Below are positions 9,186-18,986 of a stretch of 64,000 nt of DNA, piece by piece. A program made the position numbers and the translations under genes. Under the pieces are notes generated by a model, which had not been told where the DNA came from, did no database searches, and was given only the letters and a program-made list of their open reading frames with translations. Within the stretch, counting starts at the first letter, position 1; every line of letters starts with the position of its first letter. The stretch comes from Rhizobium ecuadorense (GTDB lineage: Bacteria; Pseudomonadota; Alphaproteobacteria; Rhizobiales; Rhizobiaceae), in contig NZ_LFIO01000207.1 of the NCBI RefSeq assembly GCF_001187535.1, positions 62,001-126,000 on the forward strand, written 5' to 3'.

Positions 9186-9641
9186 TCAGAGACTGCGCTT
9201 CAACCCTTCATGGCTCGCGACGAAGCCGAGCTTCTCGTAGAAACGGATCGAATCCGCCCGCGTCTTGTCCGATGTCAGCTGAACCAAGCCGCAGCCGCGC
9301 GCGGCGCATTGGCCGATCGCCCATTCGATGAAGGCGGAGCCGAGGCCCGAACCGCGAATATCGCTTGCGACACGCACGCTTTCGATCTGGCCGCGCCACA
9401 TGCCCATCCTCGACAGGCCGGGAAGAAAACTCAGCTGCAGACAGCCGACGACCTTATCGGAAGCGTCGATGGCAACGGCCAGCAACTGATTGGCATCCGC
9501 CTCGATCGCGGCAAAGGCCGAGAGATAAGCCGCGTCGACGGGATCGGAGACGACCTCCCTGGTAGCGCCGAGATCGTCATCGGCGAGAAGCCGGACGATG
9601 GCGGCGAGATCGGACTGACGGGCGAGCCTGAATTGATACAT
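9186..9641 (-). CDS. GNAT-family N-acetyltransferase
   Basis: The 151-residue protein starts MYQFRLARQSD and has the GNAT fold: GCLQLSFLPG (strand 4), then SVRVASDIRGSGLGSAFIEWAIGQCAARGC containing the acetyl-CoA pyrophosphate loop R-G-S-G-L-G, then IRFYEKLGF near the end. The substrate cannot be inferred. It begins 8 bases below the stop of the minus-strand MFS gene, so the two are probably cotranscribed. Confidence 0.85.
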   Translation of the reverse strand: MYQFRLARQSDLAAIVRLLADDDLGATREVVSDPVDAAYLSAFAAIEADANQLLAVAIDASDKVVGCLQLSFLPGLSRMGMWRGQIESVRVASDIRGSGLGSAFIEWAIGQCAARGCGLVQLTSDKTRADSIRFYEKLGFVASHEGLKRSL

Positions 9642-9649
9642 GGCTGCTC

Positions 9650-11281
9650 TCAATGATGCAGATCGATCGGCGCCTTGTGGAAGACGTCGTCGCCGGGCGG
9701 AATGGCCTGACGTTCGATCATGCGGTGGACATGCGGCAGAGTTTCGCCGCGGTGGAGGGCGCGAAGCCTGTCGATGTTTTCGGCGTCGGCATGCGTGCGC
9801 CGCTGGTTGTGTCTTAGATATTCGACCCAGGTCGGCGTGTGGTAGGTTTCCGTCCAGAGGCCGGGATTTTCAAGATCGCGCATCAGCGCCCAGTGGCGGG
9901 CGCCGTCGCGGATGCGGATACGGCGGCGTTCGCCCATCAGCTGCATGAACTCGGCAAGGTCGTCATCTCCGATCTCGTAATCGATCTGGATGACGATCGG
10001 GCCGCTGCGCGGGGTGATGTCGAGACTGAGCGCCGGCTCGGTGAAGCGGTTCAGCGGATCGAGATTGAGCGAGGCGAAGGCCGGCATGGAAAACCGCAGG
10101 CCGGTCACGATGCCGAGCAGCATGACGACCGACGACATCAGCAGCGCATCGGCGACGCCGTAGCGATCGGCGGCCACACCCCAGAGCCAGCTGCCGCCGG
10201 CGATGCCGCCGAAGGTGACGGTCTGGTAGAGCGACAGCGCGCGACCGACCACCCAGCGCGGCGTCGACAGCTGGACGATGGTGTTGAAGAGCGAGAGCGC
10301 GGAGACCCAGCAGGCGCCGGAGACGAGCAGCCCGGCCGAGGTGAGAACGGCGCTCGGGCTGAAGGCGGCGATGACGGCGCTGAGCGCGAAGCCTGTAAAG
10401 GCCAGGCGGATGATCATCTCGCTCGACAGCATCTGGCGCAGCCGCGCATTCAGCACCGCGCCGCCTATCGCGCCGATGCCGAAGGCGCCGAGCATGAAAC
10501 CATAGGTCAGCGGGCCCCCGCCGACGAGATCGAGGGCCACAACCGGCAGCAGCGCCAGGATCGAACTGGCGCCGATGCCGAAGAGCAGCCCCCGGAGAAG
10601 CACCTTTTCGAGATTGGGCGACATCGAGACATAACGCAGGCCGGCGAAGATGGCGCTGCCGAGCGCCTCGCGCGGCAGGGTCGAGACCGGCATGCTCGGG
10701 CGCCAGCGCAGCAGGGCGTAGATCAAAGCGAGGTAGCTCACGGTGTTCACCGCGAAGGCCGCGGCCGCGCCGGCTGCCGCGACGATGACGCCACCGATCG
10801 CCGGGCCGACGCTGCGGGTGATGTTGAAACCCATGCTGTTCAGCGTGACGGCGCCCGGCAGATCGGCGCGCGGCACCATGTCGCCGACCGAGGCCTGCCA
10901 GGAGGGATTGTTGAGCGCGGTGCCGCAGCCGATCAGGAAGGTGAAGAACAGCAGCAGCCAGGGCGTGATCCAGCCGAGAAGGGCGGAGATCGTCAGCAGG
11001 GCGGAGACCGTCAGCATCATGCACTGCGCCGTCAGCATCACCCGGCGGCGATCATAATTGTCGGCGAGCGCGCCCGAGATCAGCGAAAACAGCATGATCG
11101 GTAGCGCCGTCGAGGTCTGCACCAGCGCGACCATGTCCTCCGAGGCGGTGATCGTCGTCATCATCCAGGCGGCACCCACCGCCTGGATCAGGCCGCCGAA
11201 ATTCGACGACAGGCTGGCAAACCAGATGGTGCGGTAGGTATCGTGCCGCAACGGCGCCAATGTCGACGAAGTGTAGGCCAC
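9650..11281 (-). CDS. MFS transporter, EntS-like, with C-terminal soluble domain
   Basis: The protein has about 543 residues: roughly twelve hydrophobic segments to residue 410, then a cytoplasmic C-terminal domain of about 120 residues (IVIQIDYEIGDDDLAEFMQLMG through ARHWALMRDLENPGLWTETY). This layout matches the MFS_3/TMS family that includes the enterobactin exporter EntS. The MFS motif DNYDRRRVML follows the second segment. A GTG at 11281 preceded by GGAG at 6 bases is the best start; a longer frame would extend into the rimP promoter. The exported molecule is unknown. Confidence 0.8.
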   Translation of the reverse strand: MAYTSSTLAPLRHDTYRTIWFASLSSNFGGLIQAVGAAWMMTTITASEDMVALVQTSTALPIMLFSLISGALADNYDRRRVMLTAQCMMLTVSALLTISALLGWITPWLLLFFTFLIGCGTALNNPSWQASVGDMVPRADLPGAVTLNSMGFNITRSVGPAIGGVIVAAAGAAAAFAVNTVSYLALIYALLRWRPSMPVSTLPREALGSAIFAGLRYVSMSPNLEKVLLRGLLFGIGASSILALLPVVALDLVGGGPLTYGFMLGAFGIGAIGGAVLNARLRQMLSSEMIIRLAFTGFALSAVIAAFSPSAVLTSAGLLVSGACWVSALSLFNTIVQLSTPRWVVGRALSLYQTVTFGGIAGGSWLWGVAADRYGVADALLMSSVVMLLGIVTGLRFSMPAFASLNLDPLNRFTEPALSLDITPRSGPIVIQIDYEIGDDDLAEFMQLMGERRRIRIRDGARHWALMRDLENPGLWTETYHTPTWVEYLRHNQRRTHADAENIDRLRALHRGETLPHVHRMIERQAIPPGDDVFHKAPIDLHH

Positions 11282-11392
11282 GATTTCTCCGCTTTTGTTG
11301 TTGCGCCCCACGGCAATATATGCGCAAGACCGGCGCTGGCCATAGGTCTCATCACCTCGCCGGAAGCGAAATGGACGAATCGGTCGCAGACC

Positions 11393-11421
11393 TTGCAATT
11401 TCGGAAAAACCGGACTATATG
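11393..11421 (+). promoter_or_regulatory. sigma70-type promoter of the rimP-nusA-infB operon
   Basis: TTGCAA (11393-11398) and TATATG (11416-11421) are separated by 17 bases, predicting a start near 11428, about 97 bases before the chosen rimP start. It is the only good match in the gap between the MFS gene and rimP. Confidence 0.6.
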
Positions 11422-11448
11422 GCTCTCAAATTCTTGATCGCTTGATGA

Positions 11449-11478
11449 AGAGTGGGCCGCAAGGACCCGCTCTTTTTT
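11449..11478 (+). terminator. terminator-like hairpin in the rimP leader (candidate attenuator)
   Basis: AGAGTGGGCC (11449-11458) pairs with GGACCCGCTCT (ending 11473) around a GCAA-type loop, with one G-T pair and one mismatch. Six consecutive T follow at 11473-11478. The hairpin lies downstream of the predicted promoter and upstream of rimP, with no gene in between, so it could terminate most transcription before the operon. Confidence 0.6.
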
Positions 11479-11524
11479 ATTAGCGCGATCCCTAAACAGC
11501 ATGAAATTGCGAGGAGCGCACCGC

Positions 11525-12130
11525 TTGTCGGACATGACAAACGCAGACAACGAACTTGAGCCGCGGCTGATTACCGAAACCGGGCTTGACCAGCGTCTTG
11601 CCGATATCATCGAACCCGTCCTCGTCGGCCTGGGCTTTCGGCTGATCCGCGTCCGTATGCTGAACCAGAACGGCGCGACGATGCAGGTCATGGCCGAGCG
11701 CAACGACGGGACGATGACGGTTCAGGACTGCGAAGAAATCTCGATGGCGATTTCTCCGGTCCTCGATGTGGAAGATCCGATCGATAAAGAGTATCATCTA
11801 GAGGTGTCTTCGCCCGGCATCGACCGTCCGATGGTTCGGAAATCCGATTTCGTACGCTGGCAGGGCCACCTTGTGAAATGCGAGACGTCGATCCTGATCG
11901 ACAATCGCAAGCGCTTCCGCGGCAAGATCGTCGAAGCAGGCGTCGATGGTTTCACGCTGGAGCGTGACCAGGTCGCTTACGGGGAAGAGCAAAAGGTCAC
12001 CATTCCCTTCACCGCGCTTAGCGATGCGAAGCTCATTCTGACCGACGACCTGATCCGCGAAGCGTTGCGCGCCGACAAGCTGGCAAAAGCCCAGGCCGCC
12101 AACCAGAACGAAGCGGACGACCAGGAATAA
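11525..12130 (+). CDS. rimP: ribosome maturation factor RimP
   Basis: The protein has about 201 residues. The N-terminal domain has [26 protein letters not shown] and the core [34 protein letters not shown], the RimP hallmark; a C-terminal SH3-like barrel follows. RimP assists 30S subunit maturation. I place the start at TTG 11525, eight bases after GAGGAG; ATG at 11534 is nearly equivalent and an ATG at 11501 is less well placed. The charged tail (NQNEADDQE) is variable in the family. It heads the nusA operon. Confidence 0.93.
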   Translation: MSDMTNADNELEPRLITETGLDQRLADIIEPVLVGLGFRLIRVRMLNQNGATMQVMAERNDGTMTVQDCEEISMAISPVLDVEDPIDKEYHLEVSSPGIDRPMVRKSDFVRWQGHLVKCETSILIDNRKRFRGKIVEAGVDGFTLERDQVAYGEEQKVTIPFTALSDAKLILTDDLIREALRADKLAKAQAANQNEADDQE

Positions 12131-12188
12131 CCGATCAACAGACCGCTCCAGGGACGGGAACCCGGGGTTAAGACGGAGAAACAAGACA

Positions 12189-13796
12189 ATGGCAGTCAGT
12201 GCGAACCGGCTCGAACTTCTGCAGATCGCAGATGCAGTGGCGCGCGAAAAGGTCATCGACCGCGAGATCGTGCTGGCCGCAATGGCCGATGCCATCCAGA
12301 AGGCGGCACGCTCCCGTTACGGCACCGAGTCCAACATCCGGGCCGATATCAATCCGAAGACCGGCGAAATCCGTCTGCAGCGCCTGCTCGAAGTCGTCGA
12401 CAAGGCCGAGGATTATTCGACGCAGATCCCGCTGGAGCTTGCCCGCGACCGCAACCCGGACGCCGCACTCGGCGATTTCATCGCCGACCCGTTGCCGCCG
12501 ATGGATTTCGGCCGCATCGCCGCACAGTCCGCCAAGCAGGTGATCGTGCAGAAGGTGCGTGAAGCCGAGCGCGACCGCCAGTTCGACGAATTCAAGGACC
12601 GCGTCGGCGAAATCGTCAACGGCACCGTCAAGCGCGTCGAATACGGCAATGTCATCGTCGATCTCGGCCGTGGCGAAGGCATCATCCGCCGCGACGAAAT
12701 GATCCCGCGCGAAAACGTCCGCTATGGCGATCGCGTCCGTGCCTATGTCTATGATGTCCGTCGCGAACAGCGCGGCCCGCAGATCTTCCTGTCGCGCACG
12801 CATCCGCAGTTCATGGTGAAGCTGTTCACCATGGAAGTGCCCGAGATCTACGACGGCATCATCCAGGTCAAGTCGGTCGCCCGCGATCCCGGCTCGCGCG
12901 CCAAGATCGCCGTGATCTCGAACGACAGTTCGATCGATCCGGTCGGCGCCTGCGTCGGTATGCGCGGTTCGCGCGTTCAGGCCGTCGTCGGCGAACTCCA
13001 GGGCGAGAAGATCGACATCATTCCCTGGAGCCAGGACCCGGCGACCTTCGTCGTCAACGCCCTGCAGCCGGCCGAAGTCGCCAAGGTCGTTCTCGACGAG
13101 GACGCCGAGCGCATCGAAGTCGTCGTTCCCGACGAGCAGCTGTCGCTTGCGATCGGCCGCCGCGGCCAGAACGTCCGCCTCGCCTCGCAGCTGACCGGCT
13201 GGGACATCGACATCATGACGGAGGCCGAGGAATCGGAACGCCGCCAGAAGGAATTCAACGAGCGCACCAACCTGTTCATGGATTCGCTCGACGTCGACGA
13301 AATGGTCGGCCAGGTTCTGGCCTCCGAAGGTTTTGCCGCGGTTGAAGAACTGGCCTATGTCGATCTCGACGAGATCTCCTCGATCGACGGTTTCGACGAA
13401 GAGACGGCGCAGGAAATCCAGCAGCGCGCCCGCGAATTCCTCGAGCGTCTCGAAGCCGAGATGGACGAGAAGCGCAAGGCGCTCGGCGTTCAGGACGAGC
13501 TGCGCGAAATCGACGGCATCACCGCCCAGATGATGGTGGCGCTCGGCGAAGACGGCATCAAGACCATCGAGGACTTTGCCGGTTGCGCCGCTGACGATCT
13601 CGTCGGCTGGACGGAACGCAAGAACGGCGAAACGAAGAAGTTCGAAGGCCTGTTCTCGAAGTTCGACGTCTCGCGCGTCGAAGCCGAGCAGATGATCGTC
13701 CAGGCCCGCCTGTCGGCCGGCTGGATCACCGAAGAGGATCTGGCGAAGGGGACCGAAGAAGAGGTCGCCGAAGCCGAAGCCGAACAAGAAGCATGA
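12189..13796 (+). CDS. nusA: transcription termination/antitermination factor NusA
   Basis: The 535-residue protein shows the NusA N-terminal RNA polymerase-binding domain, an S1 domain (about 137-200, [22 protein letters not shown]), two KH domains ([26 protein letters not shown] and [23 protein letters not shown]) and two C-terminal acidic helix-hairpin-helix repeats ([42 protein letters not shown]). It modulates pausing, termination and antitermination. In other bacteria NusA can regulate its own operon, which fits the attenuator-like hairpin upstream. The stop overlaps the next start by ATGA. Confidence 0.97.
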   Translation: MAVSANRLELLQIADAVAREKVIDREIVLAAMADAIQKAARSRYGTESNIRADINPKTGEIRLQRLLEVVDKAEDYSTQIPLELARDRNPDAALGDFIADPLPPMDFGRIAAQSAKQVIVQKVREAERDRQFDEFKDRVGEIVNGTVKRVEYGNVIVDLGRGEGIIRRDEMIPRENVRYGDRVRAYVYDVRREQRGPQIFLSRTHPQFMVKLFTMEVPEIYDGIIQVKSVARDPGSRAKIAVISNDSSIDPVGACVGMRGSRVQAVVGELQGEKIDIIPWSQDPATFVVNALQPAEVAKVVLDEDAERIEVVVPDEQLSLAIGRRGQNVRLASQLTGWDIDIMTEAEESERRQKEFNERTNLFMDSLDVDEMVGQVLASEGFAAVEELAYVDLDEISSIDGFDEETAQEIQQRAREFLERLEAEMDEKRKALGVQDELREIDGITAQMMVALGEDGIKTIEDFAGCAADDLVGWTERKNGETKKFEGLFSKFDVSRVEAEQMIVQARLSAGWITEEDLAKGTEEEVAEAEAEQEA

Positions 13797-14488
13797 TGAC
13801 CGCGCATGAGCCGGACGCTCTCCCTGACGAGGACGACGATCTTGCAGGTTATGACGTGAACGGACGCATGTGCATCGTGACGCGCGAAAGCGGATCGCCG
13901 GAAGAGCTGATCCGCTTCGTTGCCGCTCCCGATGGAACCGTTGTCGCCGACCTGAAGCGGGAGCTTCCGGGACGCGGATGCTGGGTGAAGATCGACCGGT
14001 CGCTGGTCGACAGGGCAGTGGCGAAGAAACTCTTCGCCCGCGCTCTGAAAATGGATGTGAAGGCGGCAGACGATCTCGGCGCAAGCGTCGACCGCCTGCT
14101 CGCGGCGCAATTGATGCAGATGATGAACATGGCGCGGAAAGCCGGCCAGTTCGTCAGCGGCTCCTCGAAAGTGGATGCCGCGGTCAGAAGCGGGGCAGCC
14201 CTTGCGGTGTTCCACGCGACTGACGCAGCGGACGACGGCGTCCGGAAAATCGACCAGGCCCGCAAGGCCTGGCACCTCGGAATGGAGACCGAGGAGGAGA
14301 TACCTTCCTTCCGTCTCTTCTCGGAGAGCGAAATGGAAGGCCTGATGGGCCAGAATGCTTTTATCCATGCCGCAGTGCTTGCAGGGCAGGCGGGTGAGGG
14401 TGTAGTGAAGCGCGCAAAGATGCTCGAACAGTACCGTATTGGCGGTCAGTCCCGGGCAGCGGGCGGCGCTGGCCGGCAAAAACAATGA
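13793..14488 (+). CDS. YlxR (DUF448) - L7Ae-like fusion RNA-binding protein
   Basis: The 231-residue protein joins an N-terminal YlxR/DUF448 domain (about residues 20-95, including RMCIVTRESGSPEELIRFVAAPDG and LPGRGCWVKIDRSLVD) to a ribosomal L7Ae-like domain (about 105-205, MMNMARKAGQFVSGSSKVDAAVRSGAALAVFHATDAADDG). In Gram-positive bacteria these are separate genes between nusA and infB; YlxR (RnpM) has been linked to RNase P. The alphaproteobacterial fusion is well known. An alternative start codon is the adjacent ATG at 13796. Its coupling to nusA by ATGA suggests matched synthesis. Confidence 0.9.
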   Translation: MMTAHEPDALPDEDDDLAGYDVNGRMCIVTRESGSPEELIRFVAAPDGTVVADLKRELPGRGCWVKIDRSLVDRAVAKKLFARALKMDVKAADDLGASVDRLLAAQLMQMMNMARKAGQFVSGSSKVDAAVRSGAALAVFHATDAADDGVRKIDQARKAWHLGMETEEEIPSFRLFSESEMEGLMGQNAFIHAAVLAGQAGEGVVKRAKMLEQYRIGGQSRAAGGAGRQKQ

Positions 14489-14590
14489 GGCGGTCACCGG
14501 CATCGGCCGGTCGCATTCTCATTGATCGACAAGTATTGAACGACAGGGTCTGATCTAGTCATCGCTCCCTGTCCGAAGGAACGGGAACGA

Positions 14591-17353
14591 ATGACCGATA
14601 GTAACGACGACAAGACAATCAGCGTGACGGGCAAAAAGACGCTTACCCTGAAACCATCGGGGATGAGCCAGGGCACCGTTCGCCAGGATATGGGTCGGGG
14701 CCGCACCAAGGCGGTCGTCGTCGAGACCCGTAAGCGGCGCCCGATGCGCCCGGAAGACGAAAAGCCGATCACACCTGTGGCTCCGGTGGCTCCCGTGCGT
14801 GCTGCTGAACCGGCGCCCGCACCCGTGCAGGCGCGTCCGCAGCAGGCCGCACCGGCACCGCGGATCCAGCAGGGCAACAACAACAGCCAGACGAACCAGC
14901 GTCCGCAGCAGTCCCACCAGACGCCGCGCCAGAACGATCGCCCGCGTCCGGTGGTGCTGAACCATCTGTCGCCTGAGGAAATGGACGCCCGCCGCCGGGC
15001 GCTTGCCGACGCCCAGGCGCGTGATGCCCAGGATGCGATCCGCCGCGCCGAGGAAGAAAAGCGCCGTGCCGCCGAAGAGGTTATCCGCAAGGCAGCCGAA
15101 GCTGAAGAAGCTGCCCGCAGGGCCGCTGAAGAGGCTCTCCGCCAGGCTGAGGCGCCCGTCGCCGTTGCTGAACCGGCAGTAGCAGCACCGGCTCCGGCCG
15201 AAGCACGCGCCGACACCCCGCGGCCGCAGCAGCCGGCATCGTCGGCACCTGCCGCGCGCCGGCCCGATGCGGCTGCAGCACCTGGTGCTGCCCGTCCGGC
15301 AGCAGGCGCTGCTGCCCCCGGCGCCGCTCGCGGCCGCCGCGACGAAAAGGAAGAGGACGATCGTGGCGGCGCAGCGCGCGGCGGCCCGGTCCGTGGCCGC
15401 GTCGTTCGCCCGGAACCGGCAAAGCCGGTCACGACACGCCCGAAGACGGATGAAGAGCGCCGTCGCGGCAAGCTGACGATCTCCACCGCCAACGTCGACG
15501 GCGAGGACAATGCCCGCGGCCGTTCGCTCTCGGCGATGCGCCGCCGGCAGGAGAAGTTCCGCCGCGGTCAGATGCAGGAAACCCGCGAGAAGATCTCCCG
15601 TGAGGTGATTCTGCCGGAGACCATCACCATTCAGGAACTGTCGCAGCGCATGTCCGAACGCGCCGTCGACGTCATCAAGTACCTGATGAAGGAAGGCCAG
15701 ATGATGAAGCCGGGCGACGTCATCGACGCCGACCTCGCCGAACTCATTGCCGGCGAATTCGGCCATACGGTCAGGCGCGTGTCTGAATCCGACGTCGAAC
15801 TCGGCATCTTCAACGTCGCCGACGAGGACGTCGAACTGGTTTCGCGCCCGCCTGTCGTCACCATCATGGGCCATGTCGACCACGGCAAGACCTCGCTGCT
15901 CGACGCCATCCGCCATGCCAACGTGGTCTCCGGCGAAGCCGGTGGCATTACGCAGCATATCGGCGCCTATCAGGTGGAGCAGAGCGGTCAGAAGATCACC
16001 TTCATCGACACCCCCGGCCACGCCGCCTTCACGGCGATGCGTGCCCGCGGTGCCCAGGCGACCGACATCGCGATCCTGGTCGTCGCGGCCGACGACAGCG
16101 TGATGCCGCAGACGATCGAATCGATCAACCACGCCAAGGCGGCCGGTGTTCCGATCATCGTTGCGATCAACAAGGTCGACAAGCACGAGGCCGATCCGCA
16201 GAAGGTCCGCAACCAGCTGCTGCAGCACGAAGTCTTCGTGGAATCCATGGGCGGTGAAGTGCTCGACGTCGAAGTTTCGGCCAAAACCGGCAAGAACCTC
16301 GACAAGCTGCTCGAGGCGATCCTGCTGCAGGCGGAAATTCTCGATCTCAAGGCCAACCCGAACCGGACTGCCGAAGGTACCGTCATCGAAGCCCAGCTCG
16401 ATCGTGGCCGTGGTTCGGTCGCGACCGTGCTCGTCCAGAAGGGCACGCTGCGTCCGGGCCAGATCATCGTCGCCGGCGACGTCTGGGGCCGCGTGCGCGC
16501 CCTGGTCACCGACAAGGGCGACCATGTGAAGGAAGCCGGCCCCGCGACCCCGGTCGAGGTTCTCGGTCTTTCCGGCACGCCGCAGGCGGGCGACAAGTTC
16601 GCCGTCGTCGAAAGCGAAAGCCGCGCCCGCGAGATCTCCGAATATCGTCAGCGTCTGGCCCGCGACAAGGCGGCTGCCCGTCAGTCGGGACAGCGCGGTT
16701 CGCTGGAACAGATGATGATGCAGCGCCAGAGCGCCGGCATCAAGGAGTTCCCGCTTGTTATCAAGGGTGACGTGCAGGGCTCGATCGAAGCAATTGCCGG
16801 CGCACTTGAGAAGCTCGGCACCGACGAGGTCCGCGCCCGCATCGTTCATTCCGGCGCCGGCGGCATCACCGAGTCGGATATCTCGCTCGCCGAAGCTTCG
16901 AACGCGGCCATCATCGGCTTCAACGTTCGTGCAAATACGCAGGCACGCCAGTTCGCTGAGCGCGAAGGCATCGAAATCCGCTACTACAACATCATCTACG
17001 ACCTGGTAGATGACGTGAAGGCGGCGATGTCGGGCCTGCTCTCTCCTGAACGGCGCGAAACCTTCATCGGCAATGCCGAAATCCTCGAGGTGTTCAACAT
17101 CACCAAGGTCGGCAAGGTCGCAGGCTGCCGTGTCGTCGAAGGCAAGGTCGAACGTGGTGCGGGCGTCCGCCTCATCCGCAACGACGTCGTCGTTCACGAA
17201 GGCAAGCTCAAGACCCTCAAGCGCTTCAAGGACGAAGTCTCCGAAGTGCCGATGGGCCAGGAATGCGGCATGGCCTTCGAAAACTACGAGGATATGCGCG
17301 CAGGCGACGTCATCGAGTGCTTCCGCGTCGAGCATATCACGCGCACGCTCTAA
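14591..17353 (+). CDS. infB: translation initiation factor IF-2
   Basis: The 920-residue GTPase has a long Ala/Pro/Arg-rich N-terminal region (about 1-320) with a charged helix ([30 protein letters not shown]), then the conserved core. G motifs are intact: GHVDHGKTS (G1), DTPGH (G3) and NKVDKHE (G4). The beta-barrel and C-terminal fMet-tRNA-binding domain end with [19 protein letters not shown]. It positions initiator tRNA on the 30S subunit. About 100 bases separate it from the YlxR fusion gene, with a purine-rich ribosome site (GAAGGAACGGGAACGA). Confidence 0.97.
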   Translation: MTDSNDDKTISVTGKKTLTLKPSGMSQGTVRQDMGRGRTKAVVVETRKRRPMRPEDEKPITPVAPVAPVRAAEPAPAPVQARPQQAAPAPRIQQGNNNSQTNQRPQQSHQTPRQNDRPRPVVLNHLSPEEMDARRRALADAQARDAQDAIRRAEEEKRRAAEEVIRKAAEAEEAARRAAEEALRQAEAPVAVAEPAVAAPAPAEARADTPRPQQPASSAPAARRPDAAAAPGAARPAAGAAAPGAARGRRDEKEEDDRGGAARGGPVRGRVVRPEPAKPVTTRPKTDEERRRGKLTISTANVDGEDNARGRSLSAMRRRQEKFRRGQMQETREKISREVILPETITIQELSQRMSERAVDVIKYLMKEGQMMKPGDVIDADLAELIAGEFGHTVRRVSESDVELGIFNVADEDVELVSRPPVVTIMGHVDHGKTSLLDAIRHANVVSGEAGGITQHIGAYQVEQSGQKITFIDTPGHAAFTAMRARGAQATDIAILVVAADDSVMPQTIESINHAKAAGVPIIVAINKVDKHEADPQKVRNQLLQHEVFVESMGGEVLDVEVSAKTGKNLDKLLEAILLQAEILDLKANPNRTAEGTVIEAQLDRGRGSVATVLVQKGTLRPGQIIVAGDVWGRVRALVTDKGDHVKEAGPATPVEVLGLSGTPQAGDKFAVVESESRAREISEYRQRLARDKAAARQSGQRGSLEQMMMQRQSAGIKEFPLVIKGDVQGSIEAIAGALEKLGTDEVRARIVHSGAGGITESDISLAEASNAAIIGFNVRANTQARQFAEREGIEIRYYNIIYDLVDDVKAAMSGLLSPERRETFIGNAEILEVFNITKVGKVAGCRVVEGKVERGAGVRLIRNDVVVHEGKLKTLKRFKDEVSEVPMGQECGMAFENYEDMRAGDVIECFRVEHITRTL

Positions 17354-17386
17354 GCCGCCGCGCGCCTTAAGCGCAGCATCAGCTTT

Positions 17387-17423
17387 CCGAAAGCCATTCG
17401 CCAGCCCGGCGGATGGCTTTCGG
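17387..17423 (+). terminator. 16-bp hairpin between infB and rbfA, without T tract
   Basis: CCGAAAGCCATTCGCC (17387-17402) pairs with GGCGGATGGCTTTCGG (17408-17423) around a 5-base loop, with only one G-T pair. It begins 33 bases after the infB stop. The bases after it (GTATCCGCCG) are not T-rich, so this is not a classic intrinsic terminator. It may stabilise or process the mRNA or act with Rho. Only the structure is certain. Confidence 0.6.
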
Positions 17424-17517
17424 GTATCCGCCGACTTGACCTTTTCAGTCAAAAGAGTCATGGACGCTCTCCTTTGACGGGTTCGATTCCCAGCCGCATC
17501 GGCAAATAGAGATAACA

Positions 17518-17922
17518 ATGACCAGAGCAACTTCTTCCGCGCCTTCGCAGCGCATGCTGCGCGTTGGCGAACAGGTCCGCGCCGCGATCACCCAGGTATT
17601 GCAGCGCGGCGAAGTGCGCGACGACGTCATCGAAGCGACCGTGATCTCGATCTCGGAAGTGCGCATGTCGCCCGACCTCAAGATCGCCACCGCCTATGTG
17701 ACGCCACTCGGCGTTTCCGACCACAGCATCGTCATCGAGGCATTGAACCGTCATACCAAGTATATCCGCGGCAGGCTGGGGCAGCAGCTTCGGCAGATGA
17801 AATACATGCCGGAGGTGCGCTTCCGCGACGATACCAGCTTCGACAACTACAAAAAAATCGACGAGCTGCTGCGCTCGCCCGAGGTGAGCCGCGATCTCGA
17901 CGGCGATAATGACGAACAATAA
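17518..17922 (+). CDS. rbfA: ribosome-binding factor A
   Basis: The 134-residue protein has the KH-like RbfA fold: [24 protein letters not shown], then [27 protein letters not shown] core (here [22 protein letters not shown]) and [31 protein letters not shown]. It binds 16S rRNA helix 1 during 30S maturation and cold response. Its position between infB and truB is the universal one. The stop lies 13 bases before the truB start chosen here. Confidence 0.96.
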   Translation: MTRATSSAPSQRMLRVGEQVRAAITQVLQRGEVRDDVIEATVISISEVRMSPDLKIATAYVTPLGVSDHSIVIEALNRHTKYIRGRLGQQLRQMKYMPEVRFRDDTSFDNYKKIDELLRSPEVSRDLDGDNDEQ

Positions 17923-17935
17923 ACAGAAGAGACGC

Positions 17936-18868
17936 ATGTCCAAACCACGCAAACCCAAGGGCCGGCCGATCTCCGGCTGGCTGATCCTCGACAAGCCGGT
18001 GGATTTCGGCTCGACCGAAGCCGTTTCCAAGATCAAGTGGCTCTACAAGGCGCAGAAGGCCGGACATGCCGGCACGCTCGATCCGCTCGCCTCCGGCATG
18101 CTGCCGATCGCGCTCGGCGATGCGACGAAGACCGTTCCCTATGTGATGGACGGCCGCAAGATCTATGAATTCACGGTCAGCTGGGGCGAAGAGCGGGCGA
18201 CCGACGATCTCGAGGGCGAAGTGACCGCAAGTTCGGACAAACGCCCGAGCGAACAGCAGATCCGCGATATCCTGCCTGGCTATATCGGCACCATCAGCCA
18301 GGTGCCGCCGCAGTTTTCGGCGATCAAGATATCGGGTGAACGCGCCTATGATCTGGCGCGCGAAGGCGAAACCGTCGAAATCCCCTCGCGCGAAGTCGAT
18401 ATCTTCCGGCTGACATTGCTCGCCTGCCCGGACGCCAACAGCGCGCATTTCGAAGTCGAATGCGGCAAGGGCACCTATGTCAGGGCGCTCGCCCGCGATT
18501 TCGGCCGGGAACTCGGCTGCTACGGCCACGTATCCGGGCTGCGGCGCACCTTCGTCGCGCCCTTCCCGGAAGAGGCCATGGTGCCGCTTGCCACCCTCGT
18601 GGCGCTTGAGGCGATCGAAGATATGGACGAGCGGCTCGCCGCCCTCGACGCGCTGCTGATCGACACCTGCGAGGCGCTATCGGCCCTGCCCCATCTCGTC
18701 ATCAACGACGACCAGGCGCACCGGCTGAAAATGGGCAATCCGATCCTCGTGCGCGGCCGCGATGCGCCGGTTGCCGAAAGCGAAGCCTATGCGACGGCCC
18801 GCGGCAGGCTGATCGCGATCGGCGAGATCGGCCAGGGCGAGTTTCGCCCGAAGCGGGTTTTTGGCTGA
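17936..18868 (+). CDS. truB: tRNA pseudouridine-55 synthase TruB
   Basis: The 310-residue protein contains [17 protein letters not shown], the catalytic [20 protein letters not shown] with the nucleophile Asp near residue 50, [11 protein letters not shown] and [16 protein letters not shown]. It isomerises U55 in the tRNA T-loop. I chose [14 protein letters not shown] at 17936 because AGAAGAG lies upstream; an ATG at 17909 would overlap rbfA by 14 bases. It ends with a PUA-like domain ([43 protein letters not shown]). Confidence 0.96.
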   Translation: MSKPRKPKGRPISGWLILDKPVDFGSTEAVSKIKWLYKAQKAGHAGTLDPLASGMLPIALGDATKTVPYVMDGRKIYEFTVSWGEERATDDLEGEVTASSDKRPSEQQIRDILPGYIGTISQVPPQFSAIKISGERAYDLAREGETVEIPSREVDIFRLTLLACPDANSAHFEVECGKGTYVRALARDFGRELGCYGHVSGLRRTFVAPFPEEAMVPLATLVALEAIEDMDERLAALDALLIDTCEALSALPHLVINDDQAHRLKMGNPILVRGRDAPVAESEAYATARGRLIAIGEIGQGEFRPKRVFG

Positions 18869-18918
18869 CGCTGTACAGCTGACGATTGTCAGGCGTTAGC
18901 GATGCGATATCTTCCTTT

Positions 18919-18972
18919 CGGGCCATAACGGCCCGAGGGGCGCTGGCCGCCCGAGGGGCCATGGTGGCCCGA
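18919..18972 (+). repeat. three tandem 18-bp units, each a small palindrome
   Basis: Units at 18919-18936, 18937-18954 and 18955-18972 all end in GGCCCGA or CGCCCGA and begin CGGG or GGGG. Each folds into its own mini-hairpin: GGGCC-ATAAC-GGCCC, GGGCG-CTGGC-CGCCC type, and GGGCCA-TGG-TGGCCC type. They sit 14 bases before the hydrolase start, after truB. No standard name fits. Confidence 0.6.
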
Positions 18973-18986
18973 CAAGGGGGATGATT

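Noticed and set aside
9839..11104. 421-residue open frame antisense to the MFS gene
   Set aside because: Low-complexity charged composition typical of antisense to membrane protein codons.
12168..14084. 638-residue open frame antisense to nusA
   Set aside because: Shadow of nusA and the YlxR/L7Ae gene, no motifs.
14555..17530. 991-residue open frame antisense to infB
   Set aside because: It mirrors the infB codons in a GC-rich genome and is rich in Asp, His and Arg without any domain; infB is certain.
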